Below, piece after piece: positions 43,138 to 53,510 of a stretch of 64,000 bases of DNA. Position numbers and translations under genes: made by a program. The notes under the pieces were generated by a model. The model had not been told where the DNA came from. It ran no database searches and saw only the letters and a program-made list of their open reading frames with translations. Positions within the stretch are counted from its first letter, which is position 1, and the number at the start of each line of letters is the position of its first letter. Source of the stretch: Solea solea (taxonomy: Eukaryota > Chordata > Actinopteri > Pleuronectiformes > Soleidae); the NCBI RefSeq assembly GCF_958295425.1, contig NC_081142.1, positions 5,970,917-6,034,916 of the forward strand, written 5' to 3'.

Positions 43138-43295
43138 TGGACCAAACGTTTCTTACTTGTGCTATACAATAGTCAAAGTATAGACTTTTATGTGTAAACT
43201 ACACAGCTTTGTATCAGCATCACAAACTATTCTTTATTTTTTTTAAATAATATTTTATATTAGAATCAGATTGTGTATGTAGAATTCATATTAAA
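43138..43295 (+). other. mysm1 3' untranslated region (short form)
   Basis: AT-rich sequence follows the stop codon, with a poly(A) signal variant ATTAAA at 43290-43295. A canonical AATAAA lies further on at 43808-43813, which would give a longer 3' UTR ending about 400 bp before oma1. Confidence 0.5.
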
Positions 43296-43819
43296 GTCTT
43301 CTAAACAAAAAGCAAGTGACTGACCCGATGTTCTTTTAAAAAAATCCAACAAACAAAAAAAAAACAATATGAAAAGATGTGAATGAAATCTAAGCTTACT
43401 TGTATGTGTGATTTTGTTAGAAGCATGCATGAGGATTTTTTATTATTCATTAATATGACACTCTTAATTGACTGTAGGTATGAGTGTGAGAGTGATTGGT
43501 TGTTCCTGTCTGGTAGACAATGAATATGAATCCTTACAACATATAACAACACATGTCAGTACTCTACTAATGTTATTACGTTATTTTTAATGCAAGGAAT
43601 TATAATGTCTTCAACACAACTGTGGTAGTTTCTGTGTACTAACAATGAATTAAGATGCTCATATGTCTATTGTTAATTGCTATTACCAAGTTATTACTTG
43701 AATACACTATTATTATAATACAATTGCTATGTGGTTCCTAACTCAAAATAGTAATAATACATTAATAATAAACTGTTATGTTACTTTCTGGTGTTAAGAA
43801 ACCTGGCAATAAATTCCAT

Positions 43820-44228
43820 GCAAGTGCCTGGAACTTGTGGTACCATTTGTTTCTAGGGGGAAGAATTTTAGGAGCGGAAATGTTGAACTCTCAAAACAAC
43901 TAAATCGGTTCGTCGGTGTTCGACTACAAACGTGTGGTGTCGCAAGGACATGACAGGAGTAACTCTTAGTGTCGAGGTGTCAATAACAAACATTTGGAAA
44001 TAGACATAAATCTTTTCGTCACTGTCTTAGCGGCTGTGCGGTGGAAACCATCATGGTTGTCGGTCGCGTCCGCTGGTAGCAGTGACATTGACGGCGGTGT
44101 CACACGAACTAGCCGATAAAACGTCCCGTGATCGTTAATTATACATTAAAATCCTCTCAGCTGTCGGCGGCGTTTGCAGCAGACTGTCATTATGTGAATG
44201 TGAGTTGAATGAGAATCACAAGGACGCC
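43820..44228 (+). promoter_or_regulatory. oma1 promoter and 5' UTR region
   Basis: From about 43900 the sequence becomes CpG-rich compared with the AT-rich stretch before it (for example GGTCGCGTCCGCTGG near 44061 and GTCGGCGGCGTTTGC near 44163). It has no TATA box near the ATG. This fits a CpG-type housekeeping promoter for a mitochondrial gene. Mysm1 ends only about 0.5-1 kb upstream on the same strand. Confidence 0.45.
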
Positions 44229-44569
44229 ATGGTTGTATTCGCTGTCAGTCTGTTCAGGTGCAGCCGCTTCGGTTCGCTCTCTTCACCCCTGACACGAACC
44301 GCCTTCTTCAGTAAACAAGCTGTTTTTCCTCCGAAGACGACGAACACTGTGTCGCCTCACATCAGCTGTCAAAAGGCAACGACATCTTTCCTCTTCAGAA
44401 AACCTGTATTATTCTTTAAAAATGGACCGACCCCGTGTTTGCAGATCAGTCCCAAACTTCAGGAGTCTGGACACTTCCACACCTCAGCCTCCCTGAAGGC
44501 TCTGCCCGCTCCTCTCATATGGCTGGTGCTGAAACCTCTCCAGAAGCTCATGGCTATAATACTGGGCAG
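44229..44569 (+). CDS. oma1: oma1 exon 1: mitochondrial targeting region
   Basis: Encodes [20 protein letters not shown] through [14 protein letters not shown]. It is rich in Arg, Lys, Ser and Thr and poor in acidic residues, as expected for a mitochondrial presequence. [18 protein letters not shown] resembles the start of the mature protein in other vertebrates. The exon ends in phase 2 at GTAGGA. Confidence 0.9.
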
Positions 44570-47500
44570 GTAGGAGAAGATATTCTGGACATTTTTAACC
44601 TGTATCATTCAAAATATACTGCATGGAAACTTTACCTCATGGGTCACCTCTATGAGGAACAACAGAATGATGCTTGGTTCTTTAAAATTTTGATTATAAT
44701 AAATTGAATACTTTTTAATATTTCACTTCTTAAATGTGTTTTTGTCAAATTAATACAGTAGATATTAGGGCTGTGATGATATTCTTGATTTAGTTGTGTC
44801 GTGAGATCTTGGGTGCTGATCTGATTTGTATTGGAATTCTGGGTCCATGGTATTATTGATAATCATTTTATTTTCCTCTTTAAATCATAATTGAATGATA
44901 CGTCATGATATGTTAAGCAGAGAAAACTACATGATCCTGCCTTTGCTAATGATACAATAAATAAAATGAGTGCAAGTAGGAAATAAAGTGCTTTTTAGCT
45001 TTACCTACACAGTGTTTACTGAACTGTAAGAAAATAAAGTAAAATCTGGGGCCAATATGAATAGAGCCCCTGAAAATAGGACACAGCACAAATGTGAGCC
45101 TTCAAATTCATATTCTTTAAATGAAATTTTATTTTTTGTGGTAAATTGGCAATTGTTTCATCATTCATTCATTATTCATTCATGTTTTAAGACGCATCGG
45201 ATCGAATCACGACATGTAGATTTAATAAAGTCTATGTTGTATATTGTGTGGTAGGTTTGTGTAGTGGAGTTGAGGAGCCTGTTTAAACCTAGTATTAACA
45301 TCCAGTCACTTCTTTGTCTCTCTACCTGTCACACACATGCACACTGATATCAGACGCATTATTACAGTCAGATTTCGCTAATTTGAATATAGTTCATAAA
45401 AAAGTATTTGTTTCTACAAAGATGCACTTTGTCAACAGCATAGGCGTTAGCATTCAAACCGTGGTTAAGGCGCTCCAGTGTGAGGCCAGAAAACATTACT
45501 CAGACAGGTGGGGTTCATTGAGTCATGCTGTTGACACAAGATCCTGACTGCACCACCTGCATGATTTGACAGAGATCTAGAATCATGAGCTCAGATTCAT
45601 CAGGGTTTTTTTCTCTCTCTTTGTCTCTCTCTGTCCTGTGTTGAAGTGCAGCCTCACCTTTTTATTTTTGATTGACTATGCTGCTGTAATTTATTCACCT
45701 CAGATTCATTATTTTCATTCGTAAATGTGTTTTGTGATCACAATAATTGCAAGATGCATTGTTATCTGAGGTATTGTTGCCCTTCTGTTATCTATGACCC
45801 ATCTATCCGTTCTCTTTTTCAGTTTCCTTTGCCAGAAATTAACTGTTTATTTGTTGTTGTCATTACTGACCTCTAAATACTGATGTGCTTGAAAGTCAAA
45901 GTCACTGTGATTGATTTCATTATATCCACATTCTGATGTTTAATATGAACAGTAACTAAATCTACTGAATGTTTTCCAAGGTGAGGACATGTTAAAGTTT
46001 GCAAAGGTGTGCAGTACACAGGTACAAACAGTGCAACAGTGACCAAGTTCCATTCCTACATGTTCCCCCTGACACACACATTCAAGCATTGCTCCGCTGC
46101 CATGTGATTGGTTGATGGAATAAGTGCATGACTAAACAGGTGTATAGACGTTGTTAATATTGTGATCAATGGGTAAATACACATTGTTAGTCATTGATAA
46201 TTATTTTTTTTAGAGCAGCTAATGATTTCAAAGTTACTGAATAAGGTTGTGTGAGCTACACAAACTGACGTCACTGACGTTGTTGTCTTCCTCTGTGTGC
46301 AGGAGTATAAGAAAGTGGTGGGTGGCTCTACCAAACAACCGACGACAGCTCATGCGAGAATGGGCTTGGCTGCGCCGCTGGCATCTGACAGCAGGGGCAG
46401 TCGTTGCTATGGTGATTGTAGCTCTCCTTCTCCTGACCTACCTGGATGAGACTCCTTTGACGGGACGGACCCGCCTCCTGGTGTTCAGCAGAGAAAATTT
46501 CATGGAGCTGGCTGCCTTGACTTCAGAAGCTGTGAGAGACCTGTGTGTGTGTGTGTGTGCGTGCGTGCGTGTGTGTTGTGTGTGTGTTATACAGGAAGAT
46601 GAGGCATTTATAAGCAGACAAAACAAGGTAAAACACAACATGTAATAAAAAAAGATGTGCTTAAACATTTTTAATGTCTGCCTGTCTGTCTGTCTGTCTG
46701 TCTGTCTGTGTCTTTGTGTGTGTTATTCAGTACCTGGAGGAGTTTGCAGACCTGCTGCTTCTGGTCAGTGACCCCCGTCACAAGGTAGTTGAGCGGGTGG
46801 TGGAGCATCTGGCACAAAGGAACAAGGACATCCCTGAAGTGTCCGATGTCACCTGGAGTGTCCATGTGGTGCAAAGTCCAGACGTCAACGCCTTTGTCCT
46901 ACCTGTAAGTAAAAGAAAGGCCATTTAAGAGTAAGGTTATTATTTGATGTGCTTTTGAAGTGTTCACACTATCACACCATTGCATCTTTAACCTCATATG
47001 TGTTCCATAAGAGTGTTCCATAAAATGTCTTTCTTTTCTTTTGTACCTTTTGACATTGAATGAGAAGAATGTATATTTTGCTTGTTACACTTTATGTTGT
47101 TGTTTTCTGCTCACAGAGTGAAAACCTATTTGCGAGTAAAATATGCAAACATAAGAACTCATATTGTGTCCTCTTGTCAGTCTTTAAAAAGGATTTTTTT
47201 CCTTTCCTACAGAATGGGAAAGTGTTTATGTTTACGGGGATGCTGGACGCTGTGGCAGATGTTCACCAGCTCACTATTGTTCTGGGACATGAGATGGCTC
47301 ATGCATTATTGGGACACTCGGTAAGACTATACATGTTTGTGATTGTTGCACTGTTTCTACCCCTTATCAATAATAAGATCACCTAATATTGTATAATTTA
47401 CTGTAGTAATTGACCTGACATGTTTCAACCACTCACTTCAAAAATCCCATTGATAGTCCTCTCGGTTTAATTTGGTTCCTCCTGTGTCACAGTGCAGGAT

Positions 47501-50379
47501 GACCAAGTCATTATTGTTAGTGCATTATTCTTTCACTTCTCATTTGCATTTATTAAAACTTGTATGGCGTAGTTGAGCAGTTTAAACAAAGTTTATTGCA
47601 AAAACATGGAAAGCTGCGATGTGATAGATTAAAGGTGTTGTGTAAAGATTTGTATAAAGTACGCTGACAAATGAGAAGCTTAGTTGATAGCAGCCCTCGC
47701 TGCAGTGCATAACGATGAGTCAGTGAAAACATTTCTGAGAACAAAGTGAAGTCATTTAGAAGGCTTGGGGCAGAGTAGAAGTTACAGCTGGAGGTTTTCC
47801 AGGTTTCTCTCACATAAGGCTATAAAATATGTATTTGGATCTCCTATAGTTGTGCATTACACATTGAGACCCTGGATTTCTCCTCAGCCTCCCTCTTTGT
47901 CTCAGACGTATTAATTTGGCTGAAGTAGCATCAGTTGCGGAGATAAAGTCACTGACAATGACCCCCAGACATTCACTAATCCCGTCTGTGCTATGATGAC
48001 CACAGTCCTGTCGACCAAGGATACTATCACTTTATTAACTTTCCTCACATGGCTGTTTTGATTCCGCCAATAAAAAACACATTTTCTTGTTCTGAAAAAG
48101 TGTCTAATGAAGTGTGTATTTTCAGTGTGTGTCCACAGAGGAAATGCTTGAAGGAGATTTTAATTAGATGCAGGGAATGTGCATTGATGGGCTTGACATT
48201 ACCCAGTAGGTGTGCTCTATTGGATTGGCTGTTAAAACTTTTAAATATGTTACAGAGTTAAGTTCCACTAAAATAGATGGGAATGATCAATATGTTCCAC
48301 CTGCCTCGGTCACCTCGCAGAAGCCCTTTTTGCCTTTATTTTTCCCTCCCTATTTGCATTGTCTTAAACATTTTATCTTCCTTTTCTCATCTGTCACCTC
48401 CTCCTTGTCATATCTCTGTTCTCCCCTCATAGGCAGAACAGGCCAGTCTGTCTCACGCCGTGGACCTCCTGTCCCTTATCCTGCTGACAGCCGTCTGGGC
48501 CGTGTGTCCACATGACAGCTCGGCACTGCTGGCACACTGGGTACAGGACAAGCTTATACAGGTGACACATGACAGAATACTATTTCCAGGCAAGAAATAT
48601 TTGTATAACACGTGCATTTATGTTCACTGAGAGTGCAATTTTACTATATTTAATGTAAATTGTTTTGTTTTATGTATGAAGTTTTACAGCTGCAGTACCT
48701 TTTTGTTTATTTTTATTTTGTCTTTTGTATTGATGTTACTCTGATTCGGGTCTTTGTGAACAGAAATTATGTATTGTTATTTATTATGCTGTGCAATACC
48801 ATCAGGAGCATTTATGTGTATACACCAGCAGTGTGTGGTTGGGTGGGGGCAAGAGGCTTTTATCCCATCAAAGTAAACTGCTGTAAAGTTCCCCTCTGAA
48901 ACTTTAGTTTGTCTCCTTTGTGTCCCGATTTACAAGTGCATTGCTGCTGTCGTCTCTCTCTGTCTTGACATAAAACCAATCACTTCCTGTGTGCAGTGCA
49001 GGAATGTTGCCGGGCAACACAAGATTTAAACACTGAGAGAGTGGTTTGGAGCTAAAAGGCTTAATCAGTGTTGTGTGAACACATTTGACAATGGTTTGAA
49101 TGTGGTGGATATTTGTTTATGCTTAAGTTACAGGCACTAAAGTTTTAAAATAAAAGTACAGAAAAAGACCTGGAAAGTTTATATGACTTTTAAAATGTGT
49201 GTCACCTCATAAATATATATTGTTTGTCTCTTCCTTTAGTTGATCTTCAGTCGTCCCTACAGTCGGAAACTAGAGGCTGAGGCTGATAAAATAGGACTGC
49301 AGTTGGCTGCTAAGGTATCGTCCTATATACTGTATATATACTATATTATCAAGTTCAGTTTAGTTGTCACAAAGTTCTGCTCTGTCTGCAAAATGTATGG
49401 CATTTGTATAATCTCCTCTGTGACTATGGAGCAGCTTTCCATAGTAATTCAATGTATTTTTTTAACAAGAACATTTGCCAATTACATTTACTATACCAGA
49501 TACAGCTAAAGCTTTAACATTCTTAATTGTTTTGATTTTATCTACAGCCGTGGCCATTCTGACATCACCATGGTGACTTCATGGGATTAAAACTTAAATA
49601 AAATAATGAGTGACTTACTAAAACTCTTTTTGCTCTTTATCAGGTTATCAGTGTTTTTAATGCAAAATCACTCTCTTATGCTACTATTGCTCTCCTGGAA
49701 TCTATTTTCAAAGCACTAGGGGGCACTGTTGTCAAACTAAATCAATGGTGGTTGAATAAGGATTTTTATCTTGGCACAAGACTGAGGGATGCCACTGTGT
49801 TTGTGTTCGTGATTCCATGGTGTGTGTGTGTATCCTTCCTAGGCGTGTGCAGATGTGCGAGCTGGACCTGTTTTCTGGCAGCAAATGGAAATCAGAGACC
49901 AGCTGACAGGGCAGCCGTCTCTCCCTGAGTGGCTGTCCACACACCCGTCGCACAGGAACAGATTCACTCAGATGGACATCCTTATACCAGAGGTACAGAG
50001 GCAGTCCCACATCTGTCTCTTGCAGTGGAGAAACAGTTTAATTGTAGGAACTGGTGGAAGGAGTCTCAATGGAAATAATCAGGCATGTGGTAGTGGTACG
50101 TACAGTATATCCACCTGCAGACATGTGGAGAGACAGAGGGTGGAGAGGAATATTTGCAGGCTTTTAGGAAGACAGAAAAAAAACAACCCATATATGCTTA
50201 ACTGCAGTTTTTTGTTGGCTTTGAGTTGTGGAGCTAAAGGCAAACAACCCCATAGTAGCAGTCAGACTCAAACTGTGCAGTTGCTGTGGTGAGACAATCA
50301 ATCCTACCTTAAGGCTAGAAGGAAATCAACAAGCAGTTAAGACAACAGCAACTTCTATGGCAGTAGCAGTCATTACTTC

Positions 50380-50424
<45 letters not shown>

Positions 50425-51366
50425 TGAGGCAGAGGGAGAGATTAACATTGTATCAGGCAACAATGTATTTAACCTTGAAAGTGAGTTGGACTGTCGGTAC
50501 ACTGTCAGATGCTGCAAGCACTAAAAACTAACAGATGGGTAAACCTCTAATTGTCCATCAGGTGCCCGTGTCATTGAGTCTGTGTGTGTGTTTTATGTTG
50601 GTGTGTGTGTGTGTGCGCGTGTATGTAACCATGCACCATAGCATATCCCTGTGTGGTAGATTGACCTCCAGCAGCAGTCGTCGGAGAGGCCAGACTGTAG
50701 CCACAGGCAGTGATGTGATACAGACTATTGTTCGGGGGATTCGTTGGCCTTTGTTTTGTTTGTGTGTGCTGAGAAAACTCACTTTCTCTGCTTTCTGCCG
50801 TGCCCTCCTCATTTCCCAATTTCGTTAAATCCAGCGTAGTGGTGCATTTGAGCCACTTAACAGCTGAGCACAGTTGGGTGAAAGTGATGCATAATTTGAT
50901 GCTTTTCACCTTGCGAGGGGTAACAACATCAAGCTCGTTAACCCAACTTTTGGGAGAGCTCTCTGCATTCGCCAGTGCACTCATCATCCTTAAGCAAAGC
51001 ACATTAAATCAACTGTTTGCATGAGAGAGGACCCTGTTGACTCACTGGGAACAAAGTGCATTCATGTGCTCAGAGTCTTGTCGCTGGCGGTAAGTGAGAG
51101 ATTATTGAGTTAGGTGTGTGTACAGTAGGTGTGCAAGACAGACTAAGAGAATGTGCTTAATTGTATGGAAGTGCTTGTGGTTCATTCCTACTAGTTCTGC
51201 TCATCCAGCCTTTGTGAGATTGATTAGTTTCGTTTATTAAATTTATCTGTATCAGGGACATAATTTGTACCAGATTTAGCTACTTGCTAATTTCCATCTG
51301 TAGTTCCCGGCAGGTGACAGACACAATCAAATACAGAGCATACACACATTTAATATGAGCGCATGC

Positions 51367-51417
<51 letters not shown>

Positions 51418-52337
51418 GCACGGCTATCCTTTTAAGAACTCGCATTGATTTTTAACCATTTGGACAGCTTAAATAATGCATTATCCCTAAAATCAATCAA
51501 TTAAATCAAATATCCTTCATTGTCTCCACAGGGAAATGTTTCTTGGGCAGAACAATTCAGAACACGGCAGTGACAACAACAACTTACAAAGGAATCACAA
51601 TTCACTCAAGTAACAGAATAAAAAAAGATGAACATTAAAACCTAAAACACAAAAGACGACATTAAAAACCAGTAACCATAGTGCATAATGTGCAAGAGTA
51701 AAGTGCCATACTAAAGTGTCAGTGCTTATTGAGAAACATGACAGAAGGAACCTGATTTCTTGTTGATTAGTGTGAGAGACGTTGGGATTAAAGAGAACTT
51801 GAGATAGTTGGTTTTACATTTGCTCGCTCTATAATGTCTGCCTTAAGGTAACAGATTATATTCAGGAAACAGAATGTGTGATGAGTCATTTAGAACCTTT
51901 TTTTGTGAATTTGATTACAGAACCATCATACTGTAGATGGTCTGAAGAGAAGGGTGATCTGTCCATCACTGCCAGAGCTGTCTCACCATGTTCTGGAGTT
52001 TAGCTTTTAACCAGACTGTTATGGAGCCATAATATGCTGCCATAGTGAATCTGATGATGCTTTCCAGCACAGCTGAGCAGCAGCACCAGTGCGTTGGTCT
52101 TAGTTTAAAGCTGTAGTTTGTAACGTAAATGTCTAATGAGTTCACGCACTGCGGATTAAGTCTATCAGCTGCACATGACTCTCTCTGTGTAGCATTTTTG
52201 CTTTTGTGTACCCCACCTTTTGCCCTGTGTCAGCTGAGATTGGCTCAAGTGGCCCGCAACACAGGTCTCTCTTGAAAATGAGACCCTGTGTCTCAATGGG
52301 ATAACCTGTATAAATAAAGGTTATATCTATCTATCTA

Positions 52338-52400
<63 letters not shown>

Positions 52401-52473
52401 ATATATGTGTATATCTATATCTATGTATGTATATATATGTGTATATCTATATCTATCTATATGTAAAAAGAAA

Positions 52474-52517
<44 letters not shown>

Positions 52518-53510
52518 CAAAAATAAAGCACTTACAAAAAGTTTCAGAGGTGGATTATACAAGCAAAAGGTAAACCTGGATGTTCAGTAGGACTTCACGG
52601 TCGTATTTTTATCATAATCAGGACTTTAGTTTTATAAGAACTGTGATTGTCCAATGTTGAAAACACATGCTCCGCCTACAGCAATCACCCGCTCCCTGCA
52701 CAGCTGCCTAAAGATGCCTGTGCCAATCTGCCTCTGTCTGCACCTCAGCACCTCTTAAGACAAGCAACGATGGTAAACCCACAACTACATAACAGCTCAA
52801 TTTCTCTCTCTCTGTTTGTGGTTGACTAGAGAGGTGGGGGAGAAAAACAAGGTTTTTAGGAGCAATACCAATACTATTTTTGATTTCTAACCAAATACCT
52901 GCAAAACTATTGACATTGCAGTTATGGACTCAATTCTGTGAAATTAGCAGACATTAGTCTCTCAAGACACTAAACCGTGTTAGCACTAAGTGCCCTTGTA
53001 CGATCCCGAAAGGCCACCAGCCGTTTGCAGTTGACCTCAGCACATATTTACCCATGACTGTGGCTGAATGTGTTTTCTGCTTAATCGTTTCTTTGAAGAG
53101 ATTTAAAGTTATTACATTTTAAATGTGATTGTTTTTGTGTGAAATTACCTCTTTGTTTGTCTCTCTGTGCATAGGCTCTGAAGTTGAGGGAAGGTTGCAT
53201 CTGCCCTGATTTACCTGCGTCTGACCCTCGAAAAATCTTCTCCAAGAGTGTCCAGATGTTGCTGGAAAAAACTAAGGATCAAAGCAGGGGAGGGTCAGAG
53301 GGTGCAAGCAAGCCCCACCTGCCCCACAGCGCTGTCTTACACACTGCTCTGCCTGCAGCTCTGCTTCCCCAAACTACACTTCTTCCCTCCTCAAATCTTG
53401 ATCAAGGAAACAAAGGTCCAGTCCCAGTTGTTGCTTCAGAGATGAGTGTAGTCGCACCTGTCCGTGCTCCCACTGTGGGTGACGGACCACAAGACATGGT
53501 CACCAGCTGA
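44229..53510 (+). CDS. oma1: mitochondrial metalloendopeptidase OMA1 (8 coding exons)
   Basis: Coding exons: 44229-44569, 46303-46531, 46731-46904, 47213-47320, 48433-48561, 49240-49314, 49843-49992, 53175-53510. Phases close to 1542 nt (513 aa; human 524). Order: basic/hydroxylated mitochondrial targeting region, membrane span (about 142-161), M48 peptidase domain with HEMAH (His 274, Glu 275, His 278), a second hydrophobic segment (about 292-310), and the third zinc ligand in [15 protein letters not shown] (Glu 339). The start at 44229 has a strong Kozak context (GACGCCATGG). Known family role: stress-activated inner-membrane protease that cleaves OPA1 to stop mitochondrial fusion and DELE1 to trigger the integrated stress response. 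All catalytic residues are present, so it should be functional. Confidence 0.96.
44570..46302 (+). other. oma1 intron 1 (1.7 kb)
   Basis: No coding exon is visible. TAGGGCTGTGATGATATTC at about 44767 resembles the start of a common fish MITE, but its opposite end was not found. The rest is AT-rich and unremarkable. Confidence 0.5.
46303..46531 (+). CDS. oma1: oma1 exon 2: membrane span
   Basis: Encodes [20 protein letters not shown], then [20 protein letters not shown] and [20 protein letters not shown] to SEA. The hydrophobic stretch (about residues 142-161) is the inner-membrane anchor. PLTGRxxLL is a family signature. The exon ends in phase 0. Confidence 0.92.
46542..46710. repeat. GT-rich and (TGTC)n repeats in oma1 intron 2
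   Basis: Intron 2 is only 199 nt. It consists mainly of an imperfect (GT)n tract (46542-46588) and a (TGTC)8 tract (46677-46708). Between them lies a 33-nt stretch with exon-like borders. Confidence 0.9.
46595..46627 (+). CDS. candidate 33-nt cassette exon in oma1 intron 2
   Basis: The stretch is bordered by TTATACAG and GTAAAA and encodes [11 protein letters not shown] with no stop. It is phase 0 at both ends, so inclusion would insert 11 residues between SEA and YLEEF. Human OMA1 has no insertion here (EAWMEEF), so this is at most a lineage-specific alternative exon and may be chance. Confidence 0.25.
47213..47320 (+). CDS. oma1: oma1 exon 4: HExxH zinc-binding helix
   Basis: Encodes [20 protein letters not shown] then [21 protein letters not shown] is the HExxH catalytic motif of M48 metallopeptidases, and FxFTGxL upstream is the family's edge strand. 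Both splice phases are 0. Confidence 0.96.
47321..48432 (+). other. oma1 intron 4 (1.1 kb)
   Basis: No exon or recognised repeat is seen. The short open frames on both strands have no family resemblance. Confidence 0.6.
48433..49992 (+). CDS. oma1: oma1 exons 5-7: second half of peptidase domain
   Basis: Exons 48433-48561, 49240-49314 and 49843-49992 encode [60 protein letters not shown] and [25 protein letters not shown] supplies the third zinc ligand. [11 protein letters not shown] is the conserved substrate-side segment of OMA1 and Oma1p. The introns between hold no recognised elements. Confidence 0.94.
50381..50423. repeat. (TG)21 microsatellite
   Basis: A perfect TG tract lies in oma1 intron 7. 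Confidence 0.95.
51369..51410. repeat. (CA)21 microsatellite
   Basis: A perfect CA tract lies in oma1 intron 7, about 950 bp after the TG tract and in complementary orientation. Confidence 0.95.
51510..52110. repeat. degenerate dispersed repeat, unclassified
   Basis: The segment starting TTCATTGTCTCCACAGGGAA, followed by ACAGAATAAAAAAAGATG and ending near GATGCTTTCCAGCACAGCTG, reads like a dispersed fish repeat by phrase resemblance. I could not assign a class or find ends. No intact frame is present. It fills part of oma1 intron 7. Confidence 0.3.
52203..52322 (+). mobile_element. two fused LINE-type 3' tails
   Basis: GTGTACCCCACCTTTTGCCC, TGTGTCAGCTGAGATTGGCT and GGCCCGCAAC resemble the tail at 41947-42042. 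Directly after them, GAAAATGAGACCCTGTGTCT and ATAAATAAAGGTTATAT resemble the L2-like end at 38459-38511. The pair runs into a TATC and TA microsatellite. Neither has a 5' part. Confidence 0.5.
52323..52515. repeat. compound TATC / TA microsatellite
   Basis: (TATC)n at about 52323-52341 is followed by (TA)n to 52394, a mixed TATG/TATC stretch, and a second (TA)n at about 52478-52515. It probably grew from the tail of the retroposon just upstream. Confidence 0.92.
53175..53510 (+). CDS. oma1: oma1 exon 8: terminal exon
   Basis: Encodes [20 protein letters not shown] then [20 protein letters not shown] and a Pro/Leu/Val-rich end to TGA at 53508-53510. ALKxRExCxCPxLxxxDPR is conserved with mammals (ALKIREMCNCPPLSNPDPR). 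The final about 60 residues are not. The exon lies 3.2 kb from exon 7. Confidence 0.92.
   Translation, partial: ALKLREGCICPDLPASDPRKIFSKSVQMLLEKTKDQSRGGSEGASKPHLPHSAVLHTALPAALLPQTTLLPSSNLDQGNKGPVPVVASEMSVVAPVRAPTVGDGPQDMVTS

Noticed and set aside
47985..48060. C/D-box snoRNA-like motif (TATGATGA) in oma1 intron 4
   Set aside because: No convincing D box and terminal stem at the right spacing.
52335..52562. Tyr/Ile-rich frames on both strands
   Set aside because: Translation of a TA/TATC microsatellite.
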